Positions 48,773 to 58,148 of a stretch of 64,000 nt of DNA are shown here, one piece after another. Location: positions 2,035,001-2,099,000 of the forward strand of contig CP091733.1 of assembly GCA_022009975.1 (NCBI GenBank), read 5' to 3'. The notes beneath the pieces are model-generated. The model had not been told where the DNA came from, did no database searches, and worked only from the letters and a program-made list of their open reading frames with translations. The DNA comes from Phocaeicola vulgatus. Its GTDB lineage: Bacteria > Bacteroidota > Bacteroidia > Bacteroidales > Tannerellaceae. Positions within the stretch are counted from its first letter, which is position 1. Every line of letters begins with the position of its first letter. The translations under genes and the position numbers were made by a program.

Positions 48773-49774
48773 CTACTCCCCTTTCACAGATTTAGAAGAA
48801 GCGTTGGTTGATACCGGTTTGGCTATCGTTTCACGCATAGATGTATCCGCTTCTATATTTTTCATTCGATAATAATCCATCACGCCCAAATTGCCTGTAC
48901 GGAATGCATCCGCCATGGCTTTGGGGACTTCCGCTTCCGCTTCAATCACCTTGGCACGTGCTTCCTGCGCTTTGGCCTTCATCTCTTGTTCCAATGCCAC
49001 AGCCATAGCCCTACGCTCTTCAGCTTTTGCCTGGGCGATGTTCTTATCCGCTTGCGCCTGGTCCATCAACAGATAGGCTCCGATATTCTTACCTATGTCG
49101 ATATCCGCGATATCAATGGAAAGGATTTCAAAGGCTGTTCCTGCATCCAAGCCTTTCCTCAACACCAACTTGGATATGGAGTCTGGATTCTCAAGCACGG
49201 ACTTGTGTGATTCAGAAGAACCGATAGAGGAGACAATGCCCTCTCCGACACGTGCCAACACGGTCTCTTCTCCCGCTCCACCTACCAACTGCTTGATATT
49301 GGCACGGACAGTGACCCTTGCTTTGGCGATAAGCTGGATTCCATCCTTGGCAACAGCTGTCACAGGAGGAGTATTGATTACTTTAGGATTGACCGACATC
49401 TGGACTGCTTCAAACACATCACGGCCTGCCAAGTCGATTGCCGTTGCCATCTGGAATGTCAATTCGATATTCGCTTTGGAAGCGGACACCAACGCATGCA
49501 CCACCTTCTCGACGTGCCCTCCAGCCAAATAATGTGCTTCAAGTTCATCTCGGGTCAATGACTTCAAACCAGCTTTGTGTGCCTCAATCATGGCTTGGGT
49601 AATCACATAAGGAGGGACCTTACGGATTCGCATCAAGAAAAGCTGCATCAACGAAATGTTCACACCGGATACTTTCGCTGAAATCCATAACAAGAACGGC
49701 ACGTAATAGAAAAATATAGCGAGCAATAATATAAATGCTCCAACAACCATCAAAGGAAACGTCGTGTCCACCAT
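48773..49774 (-). CDS. floA: Flotillin-like protein FloA
   Basis: 333 residues: a hairpin membrane segment (FPLMVVGAFILLLAIFFYYV), the SPFH domain (VNISLMQLFLMRIRKVPPYV onward) and an Ala/Glu-rich coiled coil (AKAEERRAMAVALEQEMKA). FloA scaffolds membrane microdomains. The preceding gene is nfeD, the usual partner. Complete. Confidence 0.95.
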   Translation of the reverse strand: MVDTTFPLMVVGAFILLLAIFFYYVPFLLWISAKVSGVNISLMQLFLMRIRKVPPYVITQAMIEAHKAGLKSLTRDELEAHYLAGGHVEKVVHALVSASKANIELTFQMATAIDLAGRDVFEAVQMSVNPKVINTPPVTAVAKDGIQLIAKARVTVRANIKQLVGGAGEETVLARVGEGIVSSIGSSESHKSVLENPDSISKLVLRKGLDAGTAFEILSIDIADIDIGKNIGAYLLMDQAQADKNIAQAKAEERRAMAVALEQEMKAKAQEARAKVIEAEAEVPKAMADAFRTGNLGVMDYYRMKNIEADTSMRETIAKPVSTNASSKSVKGE

Positions 49775-49793
49775 AGCATACTGTTATTAATTG

Positions 49794-50276
49794 TTATTTT
49801 ATTTCTGTCTTTTTAGGACGAACCACCACATTGTATCCTGTCACCTGTACAACCACAACGGGAGTGTCCTCGTCAATGAAACCGGCATCGGATCGTGCTT
49901 CCACCGTCTGACTGCCCACCCTTGCTTTTCCGATAGGAGCCAACCGGGAGAGGGTCATGCCTTCATCGCCTACTTGGATGCCCAAGTCCTTGCTGGATTC
50001 CAAACGGGAATCGACATCCGTATGCAGTGCCATCCTATTCAATGAACGGGAACGCATAAAGACGACTATTCCTATCAAGAACAAAGCCACTGACACCACC
50101 AAGGTTATGTTCCCGACCGCAAGGCTCATCGCATAGGCATAATACAGCCCTACTCCGGCGAACAAAAGACCTGCCAGTCCGGCAAGGGTTATCCCCGGCA
50201 ACAAAAAGAGTTCCGCCAGCCCCAAGAAGATGGCGACCAACATGGCTAATATCAAAATGACCCAATCCCAAAACAT
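49794..50276 (-). CDS. NfeD family membrane protein
   Basis: 160 residues: three to four transmembrane helices (ILILAMLVAIFLGLAELFLL; LAGLLFAGVGLYYAYAM; LVVSVALFLIGIVVF) and a C-terminal OB-fold NfeD domain (VGDEGMTLSRLAPIGKARVG, VVVVQVTGYNVVVRP). It partners the flotillin encoded 20 bases downstream, probably in the inner membrane. Confidence 0.92.
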   Translation of the reverse strand: MFWDWVILILAMLVAIFLGLAELFLLPGITLAGLAGLLFAGVGLYYAYAMSLAVGNITLVVSVALFLIGIVVFMRSRSLNRMALHTDVDSRLESSKDLGIQVGDEGMTLSRLAPIGKARVGSQTVEARSDAGFIDEDTPVVVVQVTGYNVVVRPKKTEIK

Positions 50277-50282
50277 ATCCTT

Positions 50283-51716
50283 CTATTTTTTCGATTTTAA
50301 ATACTTGATTTCCGCATTACGGGCGAGCTTTTCCAACTCCTTCGGACGGTCAGCCAATTGGTTCAGCTTCTCCTCCGCATCTTGGATAAGTGGTCTCAAC
50401 TGGTTCCGCTTATTGGCATTTTGGGAATAGTCCCAACGCATCGTGTCCAGCTTTTCCTCCAATGCCGAAATCTCCCGCTTTAAAGATACGACTTTTTTAT
50501 ACAAATCCTTCGTTTCCGGGGATTTTATTTCATTCCATGTATAATATATTATGTCGTCTGCCACAACAAATTCAAAATCCTTGGACACCTCTTTCTTCCC
50601 AAAAGGAATCTCTTGGTGCGACAAGCGGACAAGCTCACTGTAATTGGCATCGGGTACCCATGTGTCTTGGATGGAGAAAAGGGCTGCACATTTGCGTTTC
50701 ATTTCCACATCGTCCCCCTCGACCCTCTTGTGGTCGTCGTTCGGGATGAACAGATAGACGCACACTTTCCCTTCGGGTTGGAACCGATCAGAAACGAACC
50801 AGCCCAATCCTTTCACTTCATCATATACAATCATATAATCGTTGAAAGGCGAATTAAATGGCATCCCCAGCTGTTCCGGGTTCAAATAGCTGTCGGAGTT
50901 CATGTTGTACCGTGTTACATACAAGTCGTATCCTCCCAACGACATCTCTCCTTTCGATGCGAAATAGATGGTGACGCCGTCCGGCATGACAAATGGGTAA
51001 TTGTCATCCTCCGCTGAGTTGATATTCATCGGAAGTTGCTTTTCGTCCGCCCACTTATCCATCAATTTCGACTGGCTGAAGAGGCAATAACCATTCTCGG
51101 CAGTCGGTTTGGCATAAAATATCTTGTTCCCCTTTTGGTTCTTGTACACAGAAGAGTGTACCTCCCTGTTTTGGAAGAACTCGGCATACGATTCCAATGT
51201 CCCCATCTCTTCGCTCAACGTATAAACGGACAGGAAATCATCTTTATCAACCACCATGCTGTCTATCACTTGTACGGCTTCTACCTTTTCCATCATGCGC
51301 TGCGCACCTTCAATCACCTCCTGCCGTGCCTCTGCCGCTTCCGTGTCCCGCTTCTTTTTCGTTTGCAAATCAATGTAATCATCATACATTTCCACAGCCT
51401 CTGCAAACCGGTACGTCTGGTAATAAAGCTCGCCCATGTAACGATACGCCTCTATGACACGCCGTTTGACAGCAGAGGACAAATATTTTTCCGCAGCTTT
51501 CAAATCGCCTGTTTCATAACAACAAACGCCATACCATAAATTATAGGATGCGTTGCCGGGGGACTGTTTCACCAACTTCTCAAAAGCAGGTTTTGCCTCG
51601 GCATATTCTCCCTCGTTGTACAGTTTCTTCGCTTGATCCAAGCTCTGTGCCCCCATTTGGTTGCATAGCAAAGCAAAGCCCACACCACAAAGTAGTTTCT
51701 TTACCAAACGTCTCAT
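50283..51716 (-). CDS. TPR protein with PD40-like propeller repeats
   Basis: 477 residues. Signal peptide ending QMGAQ, three TPR-like repeats (AKKLYNEGEYAEAKPAFEKL; WYGVCCYETGDLKAAEKYL; YRFAEAVEMYDDYI), then a beta-propeller-like part with PD40/WD40 features (DDNYPFVMPDGVTIYFASKG, GGYDLYVTRYN, KGLGWFVSDRF). The C-terminus is coiled (LKREISALEEKLDTMRWD). The layout resembles Bacteroidetes periplasmic scaffold proteins; function unknown. It heads the operon with nfeD, floA and the phosphorylase (gaps 6, 19 and 3 bases). Promoter box at 51743. Confidence 0.82.
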   Translation of the reverse strand: MRRLVKKLLCGVGFALLCNQMGAQSLDQAKKLYNEGEYAEAKPAFEKLVKQSPGNASYNLWYGVCCYETGDLKAAEKYLSSAVKRRVIEAYRYMGELYYQTYRFAEAVEMYDDYIDLQTKKKRDTEAAEARQEVIEGAQRMMEKVEAVQVIDSMVVDKDDFLSVYTLSEEMGTLESYAEFFQNREVHSSVYKNQKGNKIFYAKPTAENGYCLFSQSKLMDKWADEKQLPMNINSAEDDNYPFVMPDGVTIYFASKGEMSLGGYDLYVTRYNMNSDSYLNPEQLGMPFNSPFNDYMIVYDEVKGLGWFVSDRFQPEGKVCVYLFIPNDDHKRVEGDDVEMKRKCAALFSIQDTWVPDANYSELVRLSHQEIPFGKKEVSKDFEFVVADDIIYYTWNEIKSPETKDLYKKVVSLKREISALEEKLDTMRWDYSQNANKRNQLRPLIQDAEEKLNQLADRPKELEKLARNAEIKYLKSKK

Positions 51717-51742
51717 GTATACTTTTATTAATAATCCAACTC

Positions 51743-51781
51743 CAAAGGTATAAATAAAATTGTGTTTTTATCGTATCTTTG
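51743..51781. promoter_or_regulatory. divergent promoters (TPR-nfeD-floA operon / ttcA)
   Basis: CAAAGGTA at 51743-51750 reads TACCTTTG on the minus strand, 27 bases before the TPR gene. TATCTTTG at 51774-51781 is the plus-strand box, 17 bases before the ttcA ATG, which decides that start. Confidence 0.6.
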
Positions 51782-51798
51782 CGCCATTATTTAAATAT

Positions 51799-52560
51799 AT
51801 GGCAAAACATTCGGTTGAAGAGCTACTGTTTATCAAAGTAGAAGACAAAATCAGGAAGGCCATCCGTGATTATGGCTTAATCGGGGATGGAGACAAAATA
51901 TTGATTGGATTGTCTGGAGGGAAAGACTCTTTGGCATTGGTTGAGTTCTTGGGACGGAGGTCGAAAATATTCAAGCCCAAGTTCCAATTGATGGTCGCAC
52001 ACGTTGTCATGAAGAATATCCCCTATCATTCCGACCAAGACTATTTGCGAAGTTGCGCTGCCCGGTACGACATTCCTTTCATCTTGCATGAAACCCAGTT
52101 CGACGCATCCACAGACACTCGCAAATCGCCCTGTTTCCTCTGCTCGTGGACCCGGCGGAAAGCCCTGTTTGAGATTGCCAAGGAACACCAATGCAACAAG
52201 ATTGCCTTGGGGCATCATCAAGACGATATCTTGGAAACGCTGCTGATGAACATGACGCACCAAGGATCATTCGGGACAATGCCGCCTAAGCTGACCATGA
52301 GCAAGTTCGCCATGGAGATCATCCGCCCGCTATGTTTGGTAAGTGAAAAAGAGCTTGCCGAGGTTGCCCGCATCCTGAACTTCAAGAAACAGATTAAGAA
52401 CTGCCCGTATGAGTCCGGTTCAAGCAGGAAAGAGATGAAAGGGATACTGGCGCAACTCGAGGCAATCAACCCGGATGCACGTTACAGCTTATGGGGCAGC
52501 ATGACCCATATCCAACCGGATTATTTACCGAAGATAATTGATAATAAACAGATAAAATGA
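51799..52560 (+). CDS. TtcA/TilS-superfamily tRNA thiolation ATPase
   Basis: 253 residues from ATG 51799; an earlier in-frame initiator would lie upstream of the promoter box. The PP-loop is ILIGLSGGKDSLALVEFL. CFLCSWTRRKALFEIAKEH holds a CxxC and KIALGHHQDDILETLLMN is the second family motif; with the PP-loop they match TtcA-like enzymes, which use an iron-sulfur cluster to thiolate C32 of tRNA. A Cys in KNCPYESGSSRKEM may be the third ligand. Overlaps the DUF486 gene by 4 bases. Confidence 0.9.
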   Translation: MAKHSVEELLFIKVEDKIRKAIRDYGLIGDGDKILIGLSGGKDSLALVEFLGRRSKIFKPKFQLMVAHVVMKNIPYHSDQDYLRSCAARYDIPFILHETQFDASTDTRKSPCFLCSWTRRKALFEIAKEHQCNKIALGHHQDDILETLLMNMTHQGSFGTMPPKLTMSKFAMEIIRPLCLVSEKELAEVARILNFKKQIKNCPYESGSSRKEMKGILAQLEAINPDARYSLWGSMTHIQPDYLPKIIDNKQIK

Positions 52561-52928
52561 ACGGAATTTATACAATTATAATGTTGATTGTATCAAACAT
52601 TTTTATGACTTTCGCCTGGTACGGGCATTTGAAGATGAAACAACAATTTAGTTGGTTTGAACACCTCCCGCTGATTGGAATCATTGCATTCAGCTGGATG
52701 TTGGCTTTTTTTGAATATTGCTTCCAAGTCCCGGCAAACCGCATTGGATTCAAGGGAAACGGTGGGCCTTTTAGCTTAATCCAATTGAAAGTCATCCAAG
52801 AAGTCATCACATTGATCGTCTTTGTAGCTTTCAGCACCGTCGCTTTCAAAAGTGAGACATTCAAATGGAACCACGCCCTCGCTTTCTTGTTCTTAGTAGC
52901 AGCCGTCTACTTGGTCTTTAAAAAGTAA
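52557..52928 (+). CDS. DUF486/DMT-type small membrane protein
   Basis: 123 residues with four predicted helices and the family patterns FMTFAWYGHLK, MLAFFEYCFQVPANRIG and QLKVIQEVITLIVFVAFS. It matches the four-helix DUF486 (DMT superfamily) group, probably acting as a dimer. ATG overlaps the ttcA stop, so expression is coupled. Substrate unknown. Confidence 0.9.
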   Translation: MNGIYTIIMLIVSNIFMTFAWYGHLKMKQQFSWFEHLPLIGIIAFSWMLAFFEYCFQVPANRIGFKGNGGPFSLIQLKVIQEVITLIVFVAFSTVAFKSETFKWNHALAFLFLVAAVYLVFKK

Positions 52929-53020
52929 AGGTGTTGCACTCATGCCTGGTCCACTCTTCTATCGGCAAATAAGAAAGAAACAAATAGATGGATGGATGAA
53001 GGAGACGCGTCAAAACGGCT

Positions 53021-53063
53021 GTTAAAACACTGTTTTAACACCGTTTAAACGCTGTTTAAATAG
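53021..53063. repeat. AT-rich dispersed repeat, short copy
   Basis: GTTAAAACACTGTTTTAACACC followed by GTTTAAACGCTGTTTAAATAG: the same ACnGTTTTAA / GTTTAAACnnnGTTTAAATAG pattern as the 79-bp repeats but without their left 30 bases. Intergenic, between the DUF486 gene and pgpA (52929-53145 holds nothing else). Confidence 0.6.
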
Positions 53064-53145
53064 ACATCGCTTTTCGATGAACTACTTCTGTTGATACACA
53101 ATTTTATGATAATCAGCAGAAGTATTTCTCCAGACATCCTATCTT

Positions 53146-53697
53146 TTATGAAAACATACAATTATAAGCATACTCAACAATATGTAAATGACGTATAACT
53201 AAAGTCAATAATAATGCATAGAATCCTGCCAAAGCATCATCAAGCATACACCCCAATCCTCCATGTATATTTTTATCTATCCAACGACATCCAAGAGGTT
53301 TAGTTATATCTATAATTCTAAAAAAACACAAAAATCCAATAAAAGCTAAAGATATTACTACATACGATGGTCCAGTGAAGAATGTTGCAGAAAGGACGGC
53401 AATCCATGTTCCAAAAAGTTCATCAATAACTACAGCTCTTGGATCCTCTCCCCAATAGCGTTCCATAACATTATCTGTCCAAACACCAATAAAAAATGAA
53501 CCGATTACCAACAAGAATGTAGTTATGAACAATGCTATTGGAGAAAGAATAAAATATAAACTAATCCATATTAAAAGAGCTAAGAATGCTCCAACTGTCC
53601 CTGGTGCGTATGGAACAAATCCCGTTCCAAATCCAGTCGATATAACAAGATGCAACAGTGGCACTCCTGCAACATTATGATTATTATTGTTACTCAT
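53146..53697 (-). CDS. pgpA: Phosphatidylglycerophosphatase A
   Basis: 183 residues from ATG 53695-53697; the longer frame to 53763 has only a TTG start. The PgpA signature is clear: FGTGFVPYAPGTVGAFLALL, the acidic DNVMERYWGEDPRAVVIDEL and FGTW, plus membrane helices. It dephosphorylates phosphatidylglycerophosphate. Bases are AT-rich like the genes to the right, unlike the left of the window. A terminator separates it from the calcium ATPase, so cotranscription is not shown. Confidence 0.88.
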   Translation of the reverse strand: MSNNNNHNVAGVPLLHLVISTGFGTGFVPYAPGTVGAFLALLIWISLYFILSPIALFITTFLLVIGSFFIGVWTDNVMERYWGEDPRAVVIDELFGTWIAVLSATFFTGPSYVVISLAFIGFLCFFRIIDITKPLGCRWIDKNIHGGLGCMLDDALAGFYALLLTLVIRHLHIVEYAYNCMFS

Positions 53698-53841
53698 ATC
53701 GTTTACTACAGAAGTCGGTATGTCATAATTGCAAACTGCCGCATTGCTTTTGAAATCCTCCAACCTCAGTCATTTACATCAGTATACTCCTGTCAATCTC
53801 ATCAGCAGCACCATGCATTTCTCTAATTATGACAAAACCTA

Positions 53842-53882
53842 AAGGGGAGGCATCAAAACATCCATTTTGACACAACCCCTTC
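53842..53882 (-). terminator. terminator after the calcium ATPase gene
   Basis: Imperfect inverted repeat: AAAGGGGAGGCATCAAAA (53841-53858) pairs with TTTTGACACAACCCCTT (53865-53881), 10 bases beyond the ATPase stop. Confidence 0.72.
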
Positions 53883-53892
53883 CTTCAATAAT

Positions 53893-56800
53893 TTATTTAT
53901 TAATCAATTGCCAAATTTCACGAATCCAAAGAACAAACGAAGTTGTACAAATTATAATAATCCAGTCAATAGCTTTAACTCCACCTACTGCCACATTAAA
54001 CATTTCTTGTAAGCCTGGAAGCTCTGTCATCAAAATTTGACCAACCAAAATTATGAGGACAATAATAATAAACCACTTTGTATCTCTCCATGAGATTCCC
54101 TTGAATGCGGAGTCTTTTGTCATAAACGCTTTTGCATTAAATAGATTCCAGAACTGAAGCATAACGAAAATTGTAAAGAACAAGCCAAGTTCATAAGCTG
54201 AAAGCCCGTTATTTTCGCTCCATATTGCATAACCATTAAATATATCTGTAAGGCAAGTCACATCCGTATGTTGAAAATATATACATATTCCGAGAAGTAT
54301 CACTGTAAAAACACCACCAACGCCAAGAATACCCCACTCCATTCCTTTAAGAATATGTTCGTTGATAGAACGAGGCTTCTCTTTCATAACAGTCTTGGCA
54401 GGAGGCAAAGACGCCAATGCCAATGCTGCAAAAGTATCCATAATCAGGTTTACCCAAAGCATTTGTGTCACGGTCAGAGGAGATTCTTCTCCAATAAAAG
54501 CACCAATAGCTACTATCAAACAAGCAGCAACATTCACAGTCATTTGGAATAAAATAAAACGCTTAATATTCTTATAAAGTGAACGTCCCCACATGACTGC
54601 ATTGGCAATAGTACTGAAAGAATTATCAATGATAGTCATATCACTAGCTTCTTTGGCAACCGCAGTGCCATCACCCATTGAAAGGCCAACGTTAGCTGCA
54701 TTAAGAGCTGGAGCATCATTAGTACCATCACCCGTAACAGCAACAATACAACCAATCTCTTTCAATATACGAACTGCGCGTTCTTTATCATTTGGACGAG
54801 CACGAGAGATAATCTTAACCTTGGGCAATCTTTCCTTCAATTCATCATCTGACATAGTCGCAAAGTTCGTACCAATCAGAATATTTTCATCTGTATCTTC
54901 AGGTTTCCATAAACCAAGTTGACGACCAATTTCCTTAGCAGTACCAAGAGCATCTCCTGTTACAATCTTAACTTGAATACCTGCATTAAGGCAGTCGGCA
55001 ATTGCAGCAGGAACATCTGCACGAACAGGATCTTCAATACCAACAATGCCCATCATATTCAAATCTTTGATGTTCAAATGTCCATCAACAAAAACTTCAT
55101 CAGTATCATTCAACTCCCTGTAAGCCAAAGCGAGGGTACGATTAGCATGACTTTGGAATTCTAACAACTTCATATCATAATTATGAATATCTTCTTTTGT
55201 CATTTTGCATAGTCCCATAAGAATATCAGGTGCACCTTTTACATATACAATGCGTTTTCCTGTTACTTCCGAATTAACAATCGTAGCCATATACTTAAGC
55301 TCAGTGGTAAACTGAAGACGATTTGTAACCGTTAAAGATTCACGAATATTAAGATAGTTTGTTCCATTATTATGTAACCATAAAAGAAGAGCTCCTTCCG
55401 TTGGATTACCAATAGATTTTATCTTCTTTGAATCCGAAAAATCGAGGTTTGCTGTTGTGTTAACCGCTATGCACTCTTTCAACAGAGAGGAAAAATCATC
55501 GTTTCCAATCTTCTGATTTTTTAATTGAGGGAATGAAGTCCTAACAACCTTCATTTGGTTTTGAGTTAAAGTACCTGTTTTATCGGAACAAATAACAGAT
55601 ACAGCACCCATCGTCTCACAAGCATGCATTGTACGAGGAAGTGTATTTTGCTTCATTAGACGCTTCATACTAAAAGCAAGGCTCAATGTTACAGCCATGG
55701 GAAGACCTTCTGGAACTGCTACAACAATCAATGTAACTGCAATCATGACAGTATCTAAAGCATATTGAATAAACTGCGGCCAATTTGTAGTGGTGGTAGT
55801 CCCTAACATAAATATAATATGACTCCGATTATTGGTAAAACCATGAAAGCGAGTACCTGCCAAAGTTCTATGCTTTCTTCATTGTCCTCATTCTTCTTTT
55901 TATTCAAAGCCAAGAATACAATACATGCAAGGAGAAGGGAACCAACAAGGGAACCAATAAGTGAACCATAGTTCGGATTTGGCAATAAGAGGGCATGACG
56001 AACAAGACGACCGAGAACAATAAGGATGGCAATACCATAACTTGTTTTTGTTATAAGCCCAGCAAGTTCATCAAGCTTTTCACTTAAAGGAGTTGCTTCT
56101 CCATCTTGAACTTGTGCAGCCTCAAATACTTTACCGCAAGCTGTAGCATCACCTACAGCAAACACTTTAGCAACACAGTCTCCCTCCATAACCGTACAAC
56201 CCTTCATAATATGATTAGATGGATATGTCGCTTCTTTGTCAAAGTCTTCAGGAATAGTAGTTTTTGCACACTGCAACTCTCCTGTAAGAGAAGATTCGTT
56301 CATAGTGAGATTCATGCATTCAAGCAATTCTGCATCGGCTGGTACTTCTTCTCCCGCCTCAAGAAGAATAATATCTTCAACAACAATATCTTTACGAGGA
56401 ACTTGACACACATTGTTATTACGAATTACTTTAACTAACGTATCATCGTTAACTTCATTCAAACTTTTAAATGTTTTTTCATTTGAAGTCTCTAAGATGT
56501 GTGCAACCGTTGTTGCCAAAAGCACGGCAGCGGCAATGCCAATCAATTCAAGGTATGGTCCCCAACCTTCAACTCCTCCATACACACCATTATAAAAAGC
56601 AATAGAGCCCGATAATAAAAGAGCGAAAAGTAAAATTGTAAATAATGAATCAATATCAAATTCTCTCTCATCTTCATTCCATTCACCACCTAAGTAGGCG
56701 ACCAAATAAGTAAGAGCAAAAAGAATAAGAGAAAGTACGGGAGCTATCCATAAACCATCATGAGAATAGATACCCATCAATGGCAACATAATTGCAGCCA

Positions 56801-56978
56801 ACGTTGCAACCACAAATATTGCTAAATCAACTTTCAATAACCAAAAGTGCATGCAATTCTTTATTTTCTCCCAAATAGACTCCTCTGCAGGAGGAGTAAG
56901 TACATTTGTACCATGTTTTTTACGACTTTCGAGCACCTGAGCATCGGACAAGCCGGAATAATGATGTTTTTGTTTCAT
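53893..56978 (-). CDS. Calcium-transporting P-type ATPase (P2B/PMCA-like; one apparent frameshift)
   Basis: About 1028 residues after correction. P-type ATPase landmarks are in order: N-terminal helices, the actuator TMNESSLTGE, VPEGLPMAVTLSL in helix 4 (the calcium-site Pro-Glu-Gly-Leu-Pro), phosphorylation site CSDKTGTLTQNQ, KGAPD, MVTGDNPLTA-like KIVTGDALGTAKEIG, and hinge AVTGDGTNDAPALNAANVG. The C-terminal helices are complete. Frames change near 55810-55812; one more A gives ILYFMLGTTTTTNWPQ. It should pump calcium out of the cytoplasm. The gene is AT-rich and closes a run of genes that include a TerD-like protein, a family whose members bind calcium. Confidence 0.92.
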
Positions 56979-57134
56979 ATATATTTATAATTATACGTCC
57001 GTATTTTTTTCCAAAACACATTCATTAATAATAATCGTTTTTAAACTTAATTATTTTTCACACAATCCTATCAACTTCTATTTGAAATTCCACATTGTAT
57101 TATTTAAAGGGATTGCTGTAATACATAACAATCT

Positions 57135-57299
57135 TTACATTGCAAATATTCTGTATATTGCTAATACTACAAACAGAATAGAAAGTACACGAGAAAGCAT
57201 TATCAATGCTTTACGATCAGATTTCTTTCTTATATGTCCCTCTATTAGTAAAGGAGAAACAAACCATAGCAAAACTGCAAGAACGATATACAACATCAT
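57135..57299 (-). CDS. 54-residue two-helix membrane protein
   Basis: A small reading frame from ATG 57297-57299 to the stop at 57135. It reads MMLYIVLAVLLWFVSPLLIE, a basic loop GHIRKKSDRKALIML, then SRVLSILFVVLAIYRIFAM: two hydrophobic helices joined by a positively charged turn. It lies between the membrane protein at 57371 and the calcium ATPase, with about 150 bases to the latter. Regulatory micropeptides are known for calcium pumps in animals; such a role here is speculation. Length, codons and strand fit a real gene, but no family is recognised. Confidence 0.62.
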   Translation of the reverse strand: MMLYIVLAVLLWFVSPLLIEGHIRKKSDRKALIMLSRVLSILFVVLAIYRIFAM

Positions 57300-57370
57300 A
57301 TGATTATATTTTAATGGTCAGATAATTACCTGAAAATAATTATCTGACCAAAAATTGGTTTTATGTATAA

Positions 57371-58144
57371 CTAAAGGAGTTCTCCTTTACGATACATTTC
57401 ATTTACTTTTCTCTGAATATCAGAGTATGCTTCTCCTAATTTATCCTTACGAATTTGTCCATTACCGAAGTCTCCACGAATAACGCGACGCGCATTCTCT
57501 TCAACATCATCACCAACATATGCATTAGATGATGTGGTTGACTCTGTTGCCTGGCTTGCAGTAGACTTTGAGATTTCAGAGGTAGAAGCAGGATTCTGCT
57601 TTATTGACTGTTCTGCATCCTTACTGCCTGTTTCTGTCGATGGAGCAGATGTCAATTCTTTAGCAGCTGGTATTTCTTCTGCTCTTGTATGAGCTGAAGT
57701 CTCAACTTCATTTGCAGATGTACCATCTCCTTCTTCAAACATTCCTTCATTATTAGCTCCTGCAGAAGCGTCATCGCTTGCATCTTGTTTTCCTCCGTTC
57801 TGTGCAGTCATTCCTGTAGAAGTTTTGTCATTACCACTTCCATTTTCTTTACCATTATTGATAAACAAGAAAGCACTTATAATGATTACTACTATAGCAA
57901 CAACTCCTACAATAATCCTTCCTATATTTGGCTTCTTCCCTACCTGAGATGTTTGAGGCACTGCCGTGGGCGCAGATTTGCCCTGTGACTTAGGCGAAAG
58001 AGTTGGCTGTAGCTTTGGCACTGGAGTGACCAGAGCATCGGGTTGCTTTTTCTTTAAAGAAACCTTAAGACTTTCAACAGCTTCAGGAGTTTCCTCCTGA
58101 GCTATCTTAGTCTTTAATGTTACCTTACGCTTAAGTGAGACCAT
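57371..58144 (-). CDS. Single-pass membrane protein with VSLKRK motif
   Basis: 257 residues from ATG 58142-58144, 4 bases after the TerD-like gene. The N-terminus MVSLKRKVTLKTK repeats the motif of its neighbours, and a second KVSLKKKQP lies at about 27-35. A Pro/Gln/Ser-rich linker leads to one transmembrane helix (GRIIVGVVAIVVIIISAFLFI, about 75-95). The outer part is low-complexity Ser/Thr/Glu-rich, ending in an ordered segment (DVEENARRVIRGDFGNGQI, LGEAYSDIQRKVNEMYRK) with a likely helical fold. The N-terminus is predicted to be cytoplasmic, so the motif would face the TerD-like protein. No named family. Confidence 0.82.
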   Translation of the reverse strand: MVSLKRKVTLKTKIAQEETPEAVESLKVSLKKKQPDALVTPVPKLQPTLSPKSQGKSAPTAVPQTSQVGKKPNIGRIIVGVVAIVVIIISAFLFINNGKENGSGNDKTSTGMTAQNGGKQDASDDASAGANNEGMFEEGDGTSANEVETSAHTRAEEIPAAKELTSAPSTETGSKDAEQSIKQNPASTSEISKSTASQATESTTSSNAYVGDDVEENARRVIRGDFGNGQIRKDKLGEAYSDIQRKVNEMYRKGELL

Positions 58145-58148
58145 AATA

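Noticed and set aside
57082..57303. 73-codon plus-strand frame
   Set aside because: The complementary strand encodes a two-helix protein in operon position with sensible codons; this frame has no features.
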